Assembly: GCA_037389465.1 (NCBI GenBank)
Contig: JAZARR010000089.1
Location: 2,542,001 to 2,606,000 of the forward strand
DNA from: Baylisascaris procyonis
Taxonomy: Eukaryota > Nematoda > Chromadorea > Rhabditida > Ascarididae
Direction: 5' to 3'
Length of the DNA stretch: 64,000 bases
Each line of letters begins with the position of its first letter. Positions within the stretch are counted from its first letter, which is position 1. The position numbers and the translations under genes are program-made. A model generated the notes under the pieces. The model did no database searches, was not told the origin of the DNA, and was given only the letters and a program-made list of their open reading frames with translations. Below are positions 38,001 to 49,090 of this stretch, one piece after another.

Positions 38001-41000
38001 GATGGACATTCTAATTCAGCTAAGTTCGAGATGCACTTCAAACGAAAAATCTTTTTTTGAATGGAGAAATGTAGCTTAGTGTGACCTGAACCGTCAAACA
38101 TGAAGAAGGATGCTAAAGATCATGCCAAAGGTCAAAGGTCAGGTGATGAATTGTGTAAGCTCAACCTGGAATCCATTATCGAGGGCGAATTTCAATGCGG
38201 CACCAGTGTTCGTCGCACCTGAGAGATATTTTATTCGTTGTACGGCCCATTCCACCTGCAAACATTTTCACAGTTCATTTTATCGCGATTCGTTAACGCA
38301 TCAATCAAAATCGATTACAAAAATTATTTTCGGTGAATTTAGGTTATCGATATAAATTCTGCTACATATATCTTCAAATAGGTCAAAATATTATTACAAT
38401 AAGTTTGCTGTATTATTTACAAGGTTTGTACATAAGATGCTAGACATATACACTCTTACTTCTCTATTTTCCCATTTTCTTTCATTTACACCTCAGTTTT
38501 GCTTAAACCTCTCTCATATCACATACTTTTACTATTCATTGGGGTTTGGAAAAACCTACGATGCTTACAAGGTTTTCTAAAGTCTATGGATGCAGTATCA
38601 TAACTCATTGTACGATAGGACAGCACGTTAGTGATATATTTATACAGTGGCTGAATTCTTACGTCAACTGGCTGTCATGATGCATTACTAAATGAGCATT
38701 GTATCAGCCGGCTGGCAATAAGAATTCGATCATTGTTCTAAAAAAAAAAACTCATACCACCAAATAAAATAGTAGTGCAAACGACGTAGAAATGATCTTC
38801 AATTAAGTAAATCGCTTCTCCAATCGTACCTTATTAAATTGCACGACATTGTTTAATTGTCGACCCGATTAAATGGAACAATCGCTTGATGAGGTGTTAT
38901 TGAATATGCAAATTCACTTGGCAAAAATATTTATGAACAATACGACTAACTGATTACTGCTTCATTATGCAAAATATACGAAAAAATAGACATAGAGATG
39001 AATATATGCAAGGATAAACGAATAGAAATAGACACTACAATAATACTACTAATAAAATATAGGAAAATCTTATATTTGTAATCTTTAATAATACCATAAT
39101 TTGGTGATATTATAAATAATTTCCTTTATTATCAACTTTCATCTACAATTTTGGATCACTCATCGACTAATTTATCAGTGATTATCATCTTAGGAGGGTG
39201 GCACGAATGATACGTAATGCATTTATGGGTCATATCAACGAGCGATTACACAAATTTCACTGAGTAAGACTGAACACGACTGCCTTCACCGTTAATGACA
39301 AACGGCTGTCAATAAATGACATCACCTAAATGACTCGTTGCATAACTGACACAATAATTGCACCATATGATACATTTAAATTGACATGATCGCTTCACTT
39401 CTAATTACTTGCTTTTACTCGAACTTTACGAACTTTAAAATCACTTTTTCGGTTGACTTTACAACCCAATTTTCATGGTCACAAGAAATCGCATCTGTGG
39501 CAATAATATCTCTTCTCATTAGTTTTGAAGAAATGTAATGGAAATTAAGAAGGAATGACAGGAAAAAATAGCATGAAAACAGAGTGAGAAATATTTTGAA
39601 AAATAGTGCTATTAAGATCGGAAAGCAGTACTAAACAATTAAGAAAGAGATAGTGATGAATGCAAGAGAATGAATAATAAAATATGAAACAAAGAAAGCA
39701 AACGAATGATGAATGAATAATTGAAAGAGATCGTCGATGGATGTGTAGACAAAGTCGATCAACATGAGAGCAAATATTTAACGCAAGTTGTATACGATTA
39801 GCGCAAATAGTGCTAATTGTATGTGAAAGAAAAATGGCGCAAATGGTTTGTGAATGGAAAATGGCGCATCCGTCATTTTAATAATAGATAATTTTTCGTT
39901 GAACACTTTATTTCGACAAAACACCTCAGCAATTAGCCATTATATAAATAAAAAGGTTGATAAATATTACTGATAAATAAATGTATAAATATGTATAAAG
40001 AATGGATGGCTATAAAATTTGTTTAAAATTAACTACAAGCATAATTGAACATATTATTCAATAATGCAATTTTTTTTTTTTTTTTTTTTGATAGTTCGAA
40101 ATGTTCCTAACAATGCAATAAATTGCAGCAGTTGGCGATAAATTATTACTATACTCAAGCAATAATAAAAACATCTTAATTTTATAATACAGAAAGCATA
40201 ACTAAAGACACGAATATCCGAAAATAAAGAATGCACAGTCAGTTACAACCATCGAGTAGCGGATATCGCAACCAGATCGCAGTGCTCTACGCACTTCGTA
40301 AGATACGATAGATTGGTGGCCCTTTATAAGGTACACTTCATAAGGTACCACACGATACGGCGAAAAATTTCAGACGGGAACGGTAAGGAAAGCAAATGAA
40401 TTGGTTCTTCAATCCAGCCAGGGCAACGCCACTTTCTCAAAAGTTTTCAAATTCGGCAACAGTTAGTGATGTGTCATCGAGTCAAAAGCCCTCGCAAAAT
40501 CGATAGAGACCATAGGCATTTGGAAACCGCTATTGATAGCTTCATAATAACCGTGATGGGATATCATGAGCTATATGAGCGCCATGCCGATTATCGCTGA
40601 TGATGCTTTAAAGGTTGAGCTGACTCAAAATTGATTTTCTCAGGTAAATTTACAGAACGATCTCGTGAGATTAACGGGGCGATAATCGTGGACATGGTTT
40701 AATGGAGGCGTTTTCGGTGATGGCATCACTACTGGAGTGATCCAATCGTCTGGAATAGTGCACAATTCCAGATTGTGGCTAAAAAGGAAACATAAAGTAT
40801 AACAAAGGTCAGCAACAGCTTTTTCGATGAATCGCGAGGATATATCGTTTGCTGTTAACGATAACTTATCACTGAATTCGGAATTCGTGTCTAATAAGCG
40901 AGATCTATGGACTCGGTCATTTGCGTCAAATCTCGCATAAATCAACAATGAATTGTGCTTTAGATGCCTGAAAGTTTCGTAGCGCGCGTCAATTTACATT

Positions 41001-44000
41001 GGAGAAGAGTGCGGCAAAGAATCAGAGAACTCTTGTCGTAACCCACTCGCAGTGACGTGCAATTAGAGCACAGAAACTCTGCTGGGGATCACCTGCGTTC
41101 CCTGCTTTCAGCTGTGAAAAAAGTAGTGCGCAGGAGCGTGGAGGTTGCACGTGCTACTTTGAGAGCGGTGTTTGATGTGCATTAATAACATGCTTGGTAG
41201 ACTCGTGTGGAGAAGGTACTGTGATCATTCCAGTATAATCAATATATTTTTACGGTACAGGCACTACTGAATACCTCCGGCGTTGTTATATTATTTACTG
41301 TTCCTCAGAGCCGGCAGAGAGATAATTGAAAGTTCAAAAAATATGGTTAGTTCATCGGAAAAAAACTTCAAATTCTCTCAGACAATTGTGCTGCACTACT
41401 TCGAACAGTGTGCCTAGAAAGATGGATCGTGAAGAATTTCTCTAAATGGCTATATTTTTGAAGAAAAATATATTAACGTCATAATAGCTCTTTGCATCGC
41501 GCGCTTTGCTGCTTGCTCCTATCTTCCCTCCTCCCCCTCACACTCAACACTCTTCAGATACTTCATTCGATAGGCGATGTGAGATAACTTGCCTCGCAAA
41601 GGACGGAGGTCACCGCAGATAAGGGCCCACCAGAAGTATAAAATTTTATAGACTGGCAAAGTCACAACCATCATTAACGGTGATCCATACACTCCGTGAT
41701 GTAGAGGTCATTCAATAGGTGATTCCGATTGCATATCACCATCGGCTTGTGAGGATCGCTATCATTGCAGTGGTCTTCTGTTTTTCATGTACACTTCCTC
41801 TTTCTAGTTGCATCCATTTATCAAACAGTTACTTACAAGGAACTCTCATGAGATTTCAAGTGAGTATGCCCATATTTGGAATAACCATCTCTCTGAGGTC
41901 TCACATTGGCGTATGGCTCCCAAGAGTGCTGATGTTAAATTCATCCACAATAATGGAATTTCAGAGTGAAGTTTTGCTTCAGAAAATATTACCGGATTCT
42001 TCTAATGTTGAAATTGCCAAGAGTATCGAAAAAAAAGATAAAATTCACAAAAGGGATTTGCTATGCTATTGAACATAATTGATAGCTCATTCAGTGTTAT
42101 AATTATCTTTTGCAATGAGCGCATATTACTAATGAATAGGGATTTTTTCAGAAGAAAACGCTGCAATAATTGAATAGTGCAAATTGTTTTGTTTATTTAT
42201 TAAGTGAAAGAGTTCATCGAAAGATTACATGAGAAGGAAAGAACTCTTCATTTTTAAATTTTTTCCTGCAACCACGGAAATAGTTGGATGGACGCTACAA
42301 CAGATTTTTGGAAAATATGGGCGAATCCTAAAAGGACGAGGGTGATCGAACAACAGATCACATGCTTCGTTAGCAATGGTGAAAACAAATTATTGTATAG
42401 AGACGATGGACGCTAATTTCTTCTTTTTATTTCTGGATCTTCATATAAGAATGAAAATTTTCAAACAAACGAATAATAACAAAAAAAAACGTCTTAATTT
42501 TTTAGTAGAGAATGCATGGGGCATGCACGCCCGCTAAAATAAATGTGCAAAAATACAAAAAAAAAAAAACGATAACTGCAACCATAAACAGCATTGCGCA
42601 ACAATACGCTTAAAATCCGAGAAATAAAAAATAGCAGACATTATGAGGAATTGAAAAATACGCAGATGCAGACATGAATATTAGAAAATAAAGTAGGCAC
42701 AATCAGTTACAACCATCGAGCTGCGGATATCACATCCGGATGCTCTAAGAGTCTCATAGGACATTACAGTTGACTACAAGAAAGTTATGGCCACATGATG
42801 TAGTAAAGAATTCCAAATGTGGAAAACAAATGAATTGAAGAGATCAGTTCGATTCGTTGACTTCCTTTCAATATAAAGAGGTTGTACCGTCAAGCGCTTT
42901 TTTTTTTTTTTTTGAGGGAGAAAATGCTCCCGAGTGGAATCTCTGAGAAACCTTTAACGACCTTGTAACATTAATATAAATCAAACTAAGTTCTACGTTA
43001 GCATTGGATTTTCAAATGAAAAATAAGAAACCGCGCTCATATTTATACTCGAAAGGTCCACGAAAGTTTTTTGAAGGGCGACAAAACTTGAGCATATTTT
43101 CCCGAGATAGAACGTCAATAAGCAGCGAAAACTTTCGTATAATTTTCTACACAACTGTATTTTAAGGTGTGAAGAATGCAGTTCGCAACTTGAGCACTTC
43201 TCGATGGAACATTATCACAACGACTATGCCATCTACGATCGGTGCTCAATTAAACACCTAAATCCTTCATTACTTCAATAAAGCAAGACGGAGACCGCAG
43301 AAATGTAAAAAAGAAAAACATTCGACCATAAAGTAAACATGTAAGACTAAAAGTTTTTCAGTGAAAATATCAAGCTGCCTTAACTGTAACTATTATTTTT
43401 ACAAAACCATATCTTAATGTTAGACTTAATAATCAAACTGGAACCGAACAATAGGTCCATATATCTTCAAGTCCTTAGCAAAAAGTTTATAGTGGCTTAG
43501 AAAATTCTCTAGAAAGTCTTTTGCATAAAGCCGAAATAGAAAAGACCCCATGTACCACTCTGTCGTACTCCATCGAGCATAGGATGAAACGAGATAAGGC
43601 AAACTTTCATCCCTGAGATTTCATTCACACAAAAAATTTATTAACCAGACTGAAACAGCGGCATCTGTCCCATAACCCTTCAACTTCAAGCATCACTTGG
43701 AATACATATTATTTCTGCATATTCTGTCCAGATCGAAACAGAAGGTGAAAACTAACGATGTGAACAACGTGCAATCAAGTCAAATTATGAATACTGGACT
43801 AATGTTGATCGTGATTTTATTTTATTATCAGAGATAGCGTCTTCAAGAGTTATTTTATTTCGTGAACTAGTATTTATCATTTTACAATTTATTCAAAATG
43901 AACTGGAACATCGCGAACAAGTGTACGCGAAGTGCGACTTCATAATTAGTCAACGCGACTGAAATTTTGCGCTCTAGTATACATGAGGCAGTACTTTGTG

Positions 44001-47000
44001 AACTCTTATGCTTAAACTTGAACTTCACGAACTTGTGTTTATTATCATGGAGCGAAGAAAGGAGAAAAGATTTGATGCAGACAATAAAAAAAGGCAAAGT
44101 GATAGAGGAAAAGAAAACATTATTGAAAATCAACGAAATTAAAGCACTATAACAAGTAAAACAATAAAAATATTTATCTAAAAAAAAGAAACAATGGAGG
44201 ATTTTCGAATGATTTTATCAAGCGGTTTATTTAATGAAAAATTATTGGGCGTACTAAAATGTCGAGTGAATCGACCGAATAAAAGAAGAATGCGAAAAAA
44301 AAAATGTTGAAAAATTAGATGTCAAAAATTCGAAACAATAGGCAATGATGAAGAAAAATGATCGTTCATATTGGCGATTGATAGTTGGATATGAAATTTG
44401 CAAAGAAAAAATTCTTTAAGAAATGGAAATAAAAAAATAAAAGCTCGAAAAATACGCCAAAAGGGATTGGCACAATATGCATTTTTCGTGCATTTCGCTT
44501 ATGTGTTTAATAAGTTTCAACGAGTTGTGCAATGGCTCAATATTTTAAATGAACCGATAGCATATGCAACATTTTGCAAAGCAAATTTTTTTTTTTCAAA
44601 TCAACCAACCAACGTAAAATCAGTAACAGATATTACATAGGAAAGATTCATTTCAATAATAACTTCCATTTGAAACAATACATCAACACATCAAAGCAAG
44701 ATTCAAAATACATCTATGGCTCAAATGGCAGTTTAATTCGGTCAACGCTACGCTTATTTAAAATGCCAAAACCATAAGGATATTGAAGAAGTTAAGTTGA
44801 AAAGATGCCTAGACATTTGCGCCGTACAATCCCTGTAGATAAGTCAAATGCTGGTCATTAAAACAGTTATAAGTTATATGACGAGGGCTCTACCAACTAC
44901 GTCCGGTTAGCGTCCGGTTAGAATTGTCTTTACACTAATAAAACTTTCACTACGCAAAATAAATCCAGAACCGTATCGGATGAAATGATACGATATGCTT
45001 ATCTTGAATTCCACTCAATGATCAACTATTTTTATAAATTACCACAAAAAGAAATATGCAGAATATTTCCAAATATCAAATGAACCAATCGACGATCTAA
45101 ATTTCCCATGAAAAAGACGTTTGTGTGACTCGTTTGGTGAAATGAAAACCCGATCGGTTTAAAACGTATGCAATTTTTTTGCCACTTTTAAATGTGAGTA
45201 GGACATTTCAATGTTTATAAATTAGTGTGAAGTATTATGAGAAGGGTCATGCTATCGAGTTGAAGCTACCTGATAGGTAGGCAGACAGACATAGACAGAC
45301 ACGAATACACAATCATGGCATTACCATTTTTGCGAAGCAGATTAGCAAAATCATCTAAAATTGCAGAAATGGGAGAGCATAATGATTCAAACAGAAAAGA
45401 CAGGAGAAAAATTATTTCATTGTGTTTATTTATTTATTTACTTTTTAATTTATTTACTATTTATCTATTTATTCATTTATTTATTTATAATATTTTATTC
45501 ATTGGATGAATTGTTAATAAGAAAACAGATAAAGGAATTACAGATTGGGTTACTTACCTGATTTGGTTGTGTGTATTGATTCAGAGATATTTCCAACTGC
45601 GGTGTTTCGGCATATTGAATGATCGCTATATGACTGGCTTGCTGAGATACGTTGAGTCGTCGTGCGAGATCAATTGCAAAATTTAACTATAATTTGAATA
45701 TTTTTTAAAAAGAGAATGGTTAAATCTTTAGTTAAGTAAGCTTTACAACCATCATATTGCAGTGATCAAATTTTAATTTAGCCCCCTATTTCTCTACCTG
45801 TAATGACCTGAAATTATGATTTGCCTCTTAGTTCGCTCCTTCCCCCCTCTTTTAGTACACTAGTAAAGCAAGATGACTACAGCTTCCATTAAGGATGCTT
45901 AAATATTTTCATCATTAATATGCTAGCTGGCCCTACCAGTAGTAACTAAAGAGATCCTCTACTAATCCTGGACTATCTCTAAATTTTCACCATTTCTTGA
46001 AAATAAATAATATCGGCGTGAAATATTTGTAATCCTTGACTTCCTCGTCTTCTCTAATTTCTTTGGTGCTATTTCTTCCTTTTTTTTTGTACCTATTTCG
46101 CTCAAAAAAAAGAGAGAATGGATATTGAATTAAATATTTGCACACCTGAAGTTGAAATGTTTCGTCGCCAATTGAGCCGGATCCATCAAGAATGAGCACC
46201 AAATCGACACTCTTATTTGTGACACATTCTGCAAGATCACATCTCTCAATAATAAAACACAGCAACTCGGTTATCGTAAGTGAAATCACCGATTCATATT
46301 GTCGCCTTCAAAAACAACAAACATCCGCAATTGCAAAGCATTCCGGATTCATTGAGAAAACAAAAACACTCGATATAAATGATCCTTTTTTCTTCTCAAA
46401 AATGCAACGAAAACAATTTAGGTTGGATGATCACATTAATTATATTGATTGAAAGAAATTTCTTGAGTAGAACGACGACATTTTTTTATGCAAGTGTTAT
46501 TCCGAACTAAAGGAAGATCTGAGGTGATTACCCCAAGCTGAATCAGATTCAAAGGTGAACATCTTAAACTAAATGAGAATGTGAATACTCTAAATTGAAT
46601 TATAATCTGGGATGATCATTCAAATTTAAAAAATAGAGGAAGTTGAAAGATTCAATTTTATCGCATAGAAAGAACGAAAAGACTTATTCAATCATCATTA
46701 TTGTGTTGATTGAACAACTACGTAATTTTATGTGCGAAACATTAAAAACAAAAAAAAAAGTAATGGAAAGGTGTTGATTTTATTAATGCATTTCAAGCAA
46801 ATAAGATTTATGAGAAGAACACTAAAATATTAGCATATTTTCAAGCTTATCTGAGCAAAAGTTGAGGAAAGAGTTCACACATGCTGAACTCTTCAAACAA
46901 TCTTTAATCATCAAAATCTTAATTCACATCAAAATCAAACAACAATATACCTTTAATCGTCTCAGCATCCACTAATGAATTATCGATTGGTATTGCATTG

Positions 47001-48464
47001 ATAAAATTCATCGCATACTGAAATATAATTGTTTATCTCAACCATAAAAGAGAGATAAACATTTTGAGAGTTATTACTGAAACTATGCTGAAGTAATAGT
47101 CATTCAAAAAAAATAGCATTCGATTATTGATTGATACGATGTGATCTTCAAAATTGACTAAAGTATAGGAGAAGAACAAACCTTCCAATATTAATATTAT
47201 TTTTCCTCTCTTACAAAAAATTTATTCAGTTCATTTTTTGAGAGTATAAAAAAATTCAAAGCCTTGAAGAGAAGCTCGATTATGTTAGTATGTATCGAAT
47301 GTATTACGAGGACAACACGTGCTCAGGACATTGCTTGAAGGAGAATAGATATGGGAGAGAATACCAATAAAAGGAAGGCTGATAGAACATTCCTGATAGA
47401 ATTTTCTAAAGGGAGTTCCTGATAGAATGGATAGAATTTTGGACATTCCTGATAGAATTTTCTAAAAGACATATTTGTGAAATATGCTGTATTTCCAAAA
47501 TATTTCTAAAAGACAAAAAGGAAAAATTTATGAAATATTTGCATGCAAGCGTAATTTCAGTGCTAGTTCATAGAAACTAATTTCCGCAGATATACGTTTA
47601 GAATATGTCGATACTTCATCTAAATATGTTAGTTGAAGCGAAGGAAGTCAATTTCAAGAAAAACATGATTATTGCTTCAATAAGACATTTAAAAAGATTG
47701 CTTGAAATAAGGTGAAAAAAGAGGGAGGAAAATTGTCATGATGTGCGCGCCTTCATATATCGCTATATAGTACATAAAAATAATAAAATAGAAAGAAAGA
47801 TGCCATGGAATTTTTGTTACTTCAACCATCAATGCAAAGCTTTTAAATGAAAAGTTCTTTCTTCCAACGCCTGAACCGGTATAAAATGAAAATCCGTTTG
47901 GTGTAAAATGTGTACAAATTTCTTTTGGCATTTTTAAACATTTCTAGTCGATGGATGAACGTGAACGATGGCATGTATAAGATATAATCTTGTGGTTTAC
48001 ACCATATCAAGCAAATTTTATTAGTGTAGTTGAAGGGATGTAAGAATTGAAACCAGTGATAGGCAACGCATATAGACAGATAGAAAAGCAGGGCTATCGT
48101 GCTGCAATCTGCAGATGTAAATTACTAGTAGAAGTGGGTAAGAATAACCGAAAGAGTGTGTGAAAATTACCGAATTGATGCAGAAAAATTATCGAGATGA
48201 ATTTACATAAATGAACAGAAAAAATATTTTCAACATTCATAAATCTAAAAAAAAGGTTCAATTTTCATGGATGGTATTTAGAATGTTATTAGTGATGATG
48301 TGCTGTCATTTAATTGACATTGGACCGATTAGAGAGAAAAGAAATGAACATATTTAAAGAACACAAGAGTGTATACATTGATTGACCTAAATTGGGGGAA
48401 GTCAACTCACCGCGATCAGCAAAAATGAGACCACATTGCTGCCATATGCACCCAAAAGCATCAT
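32032..48464 (-). CDS. cut-6: cut-6-like cuticlin with vWA and ZP domains (13 exons, 576 aa)
   Basis: Exons in transcript order: 48464-48411, 47017-46951, 46228-46146, 45686-45558, 38255-38166, 37519-37361, 36918-36816, 36386-36184, 35421-35366, 34676-34590, 33539-33312, 32937-32817, 32382-32032. The phases close exactly to 576 codons plus TAA. Residues 1 to about 26 are a signal peptide starting MMLLGAYG. The vWA domain spans about 48-230, with a complete MIDAS set: D55-G-S-G-S59, T126 in SGATNTGAALKFAL, and D157 in VVVVVTDG. The ZP domain runs from about C237 to C479, including FDGYVFV, KVQCFYMEADKT, HSCYVDNG, LDENGCG and KYADRP. A basic cleavage site (R494-A-R-R-R498) and a membrane helix at about 539-563 follow. 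C. elegans CUT-6 has the same vWA plus ZP plan and similar length and serves the dauer cuticle. The protein is expected to be secreted, cleaved from its anchor and polymerised in the cuticle. Confidence 0.95.
32381..32484 (-). repeat. Tandem duplication of the last cut-6 3' splice site
   Basis: The block holds about five degenerate copies of a 21-27-bp unit, each reading on the sense strand like TTGAATTTCAG followed by a G/A-rich start resembling GTGACGCTATG. The copy nearest the gene (AG at 32384-32383) is the acceptor that gives the correct ZP frame. Three of the others upstream also end in TTTCAG and one has decayed to TTTCAA. Use of the upstream copies would add 22 or more bases and quickly meet an in-frame TGA. 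Confidence 0.85.
34130..34197 (+). pseudogene. tRNA-like sequence, probably degenerate
   Basis: The stretch has a good A box (TAGCTCAGTGGTAGAGC), a 5-bp anticodon stem CTTGC/GCGAG with loop CCGGCAA (anticodon GGC if read normally, Ala) and a near-B box GGGTTCGTCC. Three faults are visible: position 33 is C instead of the almost invariant T, the T loop is one base short, and the 3' acceptor strand lacks one G needed to pair fully with TCCGGTA. It sits in the cut-6 intron between the 34590 and 33539 exons, antisense to the gene. It is a tRNA pseudogene or the head of a tRNA-derived SINE. Confidence 0.6.
34762..34951 (+). other. Exon-like open frame antisense to cut-6
   Basis: It is flanked by a good acceptor (GAACTTTTCAG) and a donor (ACG then GTATGTT). 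Frame 2 is open for all 63 codons, with protein-like composition: IALLIEDAKQGWGKLRLCYG and KETVKVTDVDTKRVIQITV. It lies within the cut-6 intron upstream of the 34676 exon. I do not recognise the family. No partner exon with matching phase was found, so it may be a nested gene's exon or an exon relic. Confidence 0.4.
35525..35623 (+). other. Short open frame antisense to cut-6 (32 aa)
   Basis: An ATG-to-TGA frame starts MKEWMNNVKWIRIESRY and ends FDGEQRHIS. Its codon use and composition look protein-like, and it is only 570 bp downstream of the exon-like stretch at 34762-34951 on the same strand. A cut-6 exon on the other strand lies between them. No convincing phase-0 acceptor joins the two. 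The function is unknown. Confidence 0.25.
37720..37905. repeat. Purine-rich low-complexity tract
   Basis: A GAGAAAGA-type tract in the cut-6 intron between the 38166 and 37519 exons. It produces a 160-codon minus-strand open frame made of Ser, Leu, Phe and Pro, which is a composition artefact. Confidence 0.9.
40072..41040 (-). mobile_element. Decayed non-LTR retrotransposon (LINE) fragment 1
   Basis: The longest open piece (40640-40948, 102 codons) contains IPDDWITPVVMPSPK and DYRPVNLT, the usual N-terminal reverse-transcriptase motifs of LINEs. After a stop the homology continues with DFARAFDSM (palm motif carrying the first catalytic Asp) at about 40470-40500. The fragment has several stops and frame breaks. 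Its 3' end is an A-run of about 19 on the minus strand (plus-strand T-run at 40072-40090). It lies in the 7.3-kb cut-6 intron in the same orientation as the gene. The clade resembles CR1/Jockey-type elements but cannot be fixed by eye. Confidence 0.8.
41719..42072 (+). other. Unassigned 117-codon open frame between the LINE fragments
   Basis: A plus-strand frame in the large cut-6 intron with no early ATG (the first codon is GTG). Its first 35 codons are hydrophobic and Cys/Ser-rich (IAIIAVVFCFSC, then LPLSSCIHL); the end is charged (EIAKSIEKKDKIHKRDLLCY). No family recognised. It could be a captured piece carried with the LINE sequences. Confidence 0.2.
42480..43760 (-). mobile_element. Decayed LINE fragment 2 (reverse transcriptase C-terminal part)
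   Basis: The minus strand around 43440-43570 encodes MGSFLFRLYAKDFLENF and LFAKDLKIYGPI, matching the GPLLF..YINDL and FADDLKIY motifs of LINE reverse transcriptase. The catalytic DD is KD here, so the copy would be inactive. The end of the fragment near 42700-42760 and its 3' untranslated region match fragment 1 (both share GATATCCGC, CTCGATGGTTGTAACTGA and a TTAAGAYGTTTTT block), so they are two copies of one family. The segment between 41.2 and 42.5 kb is not clearly part of either. Confidence 0.75.
45421..45500. repeat. TTTA-rich simple repeat
   Basis: Imperfect TTTA/TTTAT units lying just 3' on the plus strand, i.e. directly downstream of the 45558 cut-6 donor in the sense direction. 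Confidence 0.85.
47391..47480. repeat. Short direct repeats, CCTGATAGAATTTTCTAAA type
   Basis: Three copies of TTCCTGATAGAATTTT or close variants within 90 bp, in the first cut-6 intron. Confidence 0.8.
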
Positions 48465-48478
48465 CGCATTCTGCAAAA
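48465..48478 (-). promoter_or_regulatory. Probable trans-splice acceptor of cut-6 with minimal upstream ORF
   Basis: TTTTGCAG on the minus strand ends at 48471, leaving only AATGCG before the ATG-ATG start at 48464. If a spliced leader joins here, the first ATG in the mRNA (48469-48467) reads ATG-CGA-TGA, and its stop overlaps the true start. The signal peptide encoded from 48464 supports that start. An upstream cis exon that keeps the main frame open is the alternative. Confidence 0.5.
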
Positions 48479-49007
48479 CACAAAATATTTCTCAAATTTT
48501 TATTTATTTTAATTCCATTCAAATGATATCAGTTTTTTGCATAACGTTATAGAATTCATTCATTTAAATATATTATGAAAATTAAATATGTATTATATGT
48601 AAATTATATCTGCTTAGAATATATGGAATGATTTTTATTATAGGATTGAAATTATTGTACAAGCATCTCGATTATGAGACGAATTAATAATCATAAATAA
48701 TCTTCACATATCAATATTAAAATAAAAAAGTAATACTCTTTTTCAATTTAAATTTATACGAAAATATTTTCGAAAGGAACTTACATTACTGTAATCAACA
48801 GTAATTGGTTAACTCTAGTTATTGACCCTAATCTATTCTATTATAAAGAAGAATGGGAAAGCGAAAAGATTATCGATCATATGTGAAATATTAACGCATC
48901 TCTTTCGGGTCATAAAGAATGCTCGCAAGGCAGCAAACAACAACTATTAGCCAGTATTGAATAAAAATCATTTCATATATTCTTTCCTTTAACGAACTTC
49001 CGGTCCG

Positions 49008-49090
49008 CTATTACTGCTATTATTACTATTTTTATTGCTGTTATTATTAGTGCTAGTAGTAGTAGTATTAGTACTATTAGTAAAAATGTT
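49008..49090. repeat. Trinucleotide repeat (ATT/AGT/GCT type)
   Basis: A run of imperfect triplets (TTATTACTATT, then AGTAGTAGTAGTATTAGT) about 550 bp upstream of the cut-6 start. Confidence 0.85.

Noticed and set aside
37619..38101. 160-codon minus-strand open frame
   Set aside because: It is a reading of the GA-rich tract (Ser/Leu/Phe/Pro only) inside a cut-6 intron; low complexity removes stop codons.
42262..42345. RRM-like stretch LQQIFGKYGRIL
   Set aside because: About 28 codons only, no RNP1 or second half of an RRM, no splice sites; likely chance or repeat-derived.
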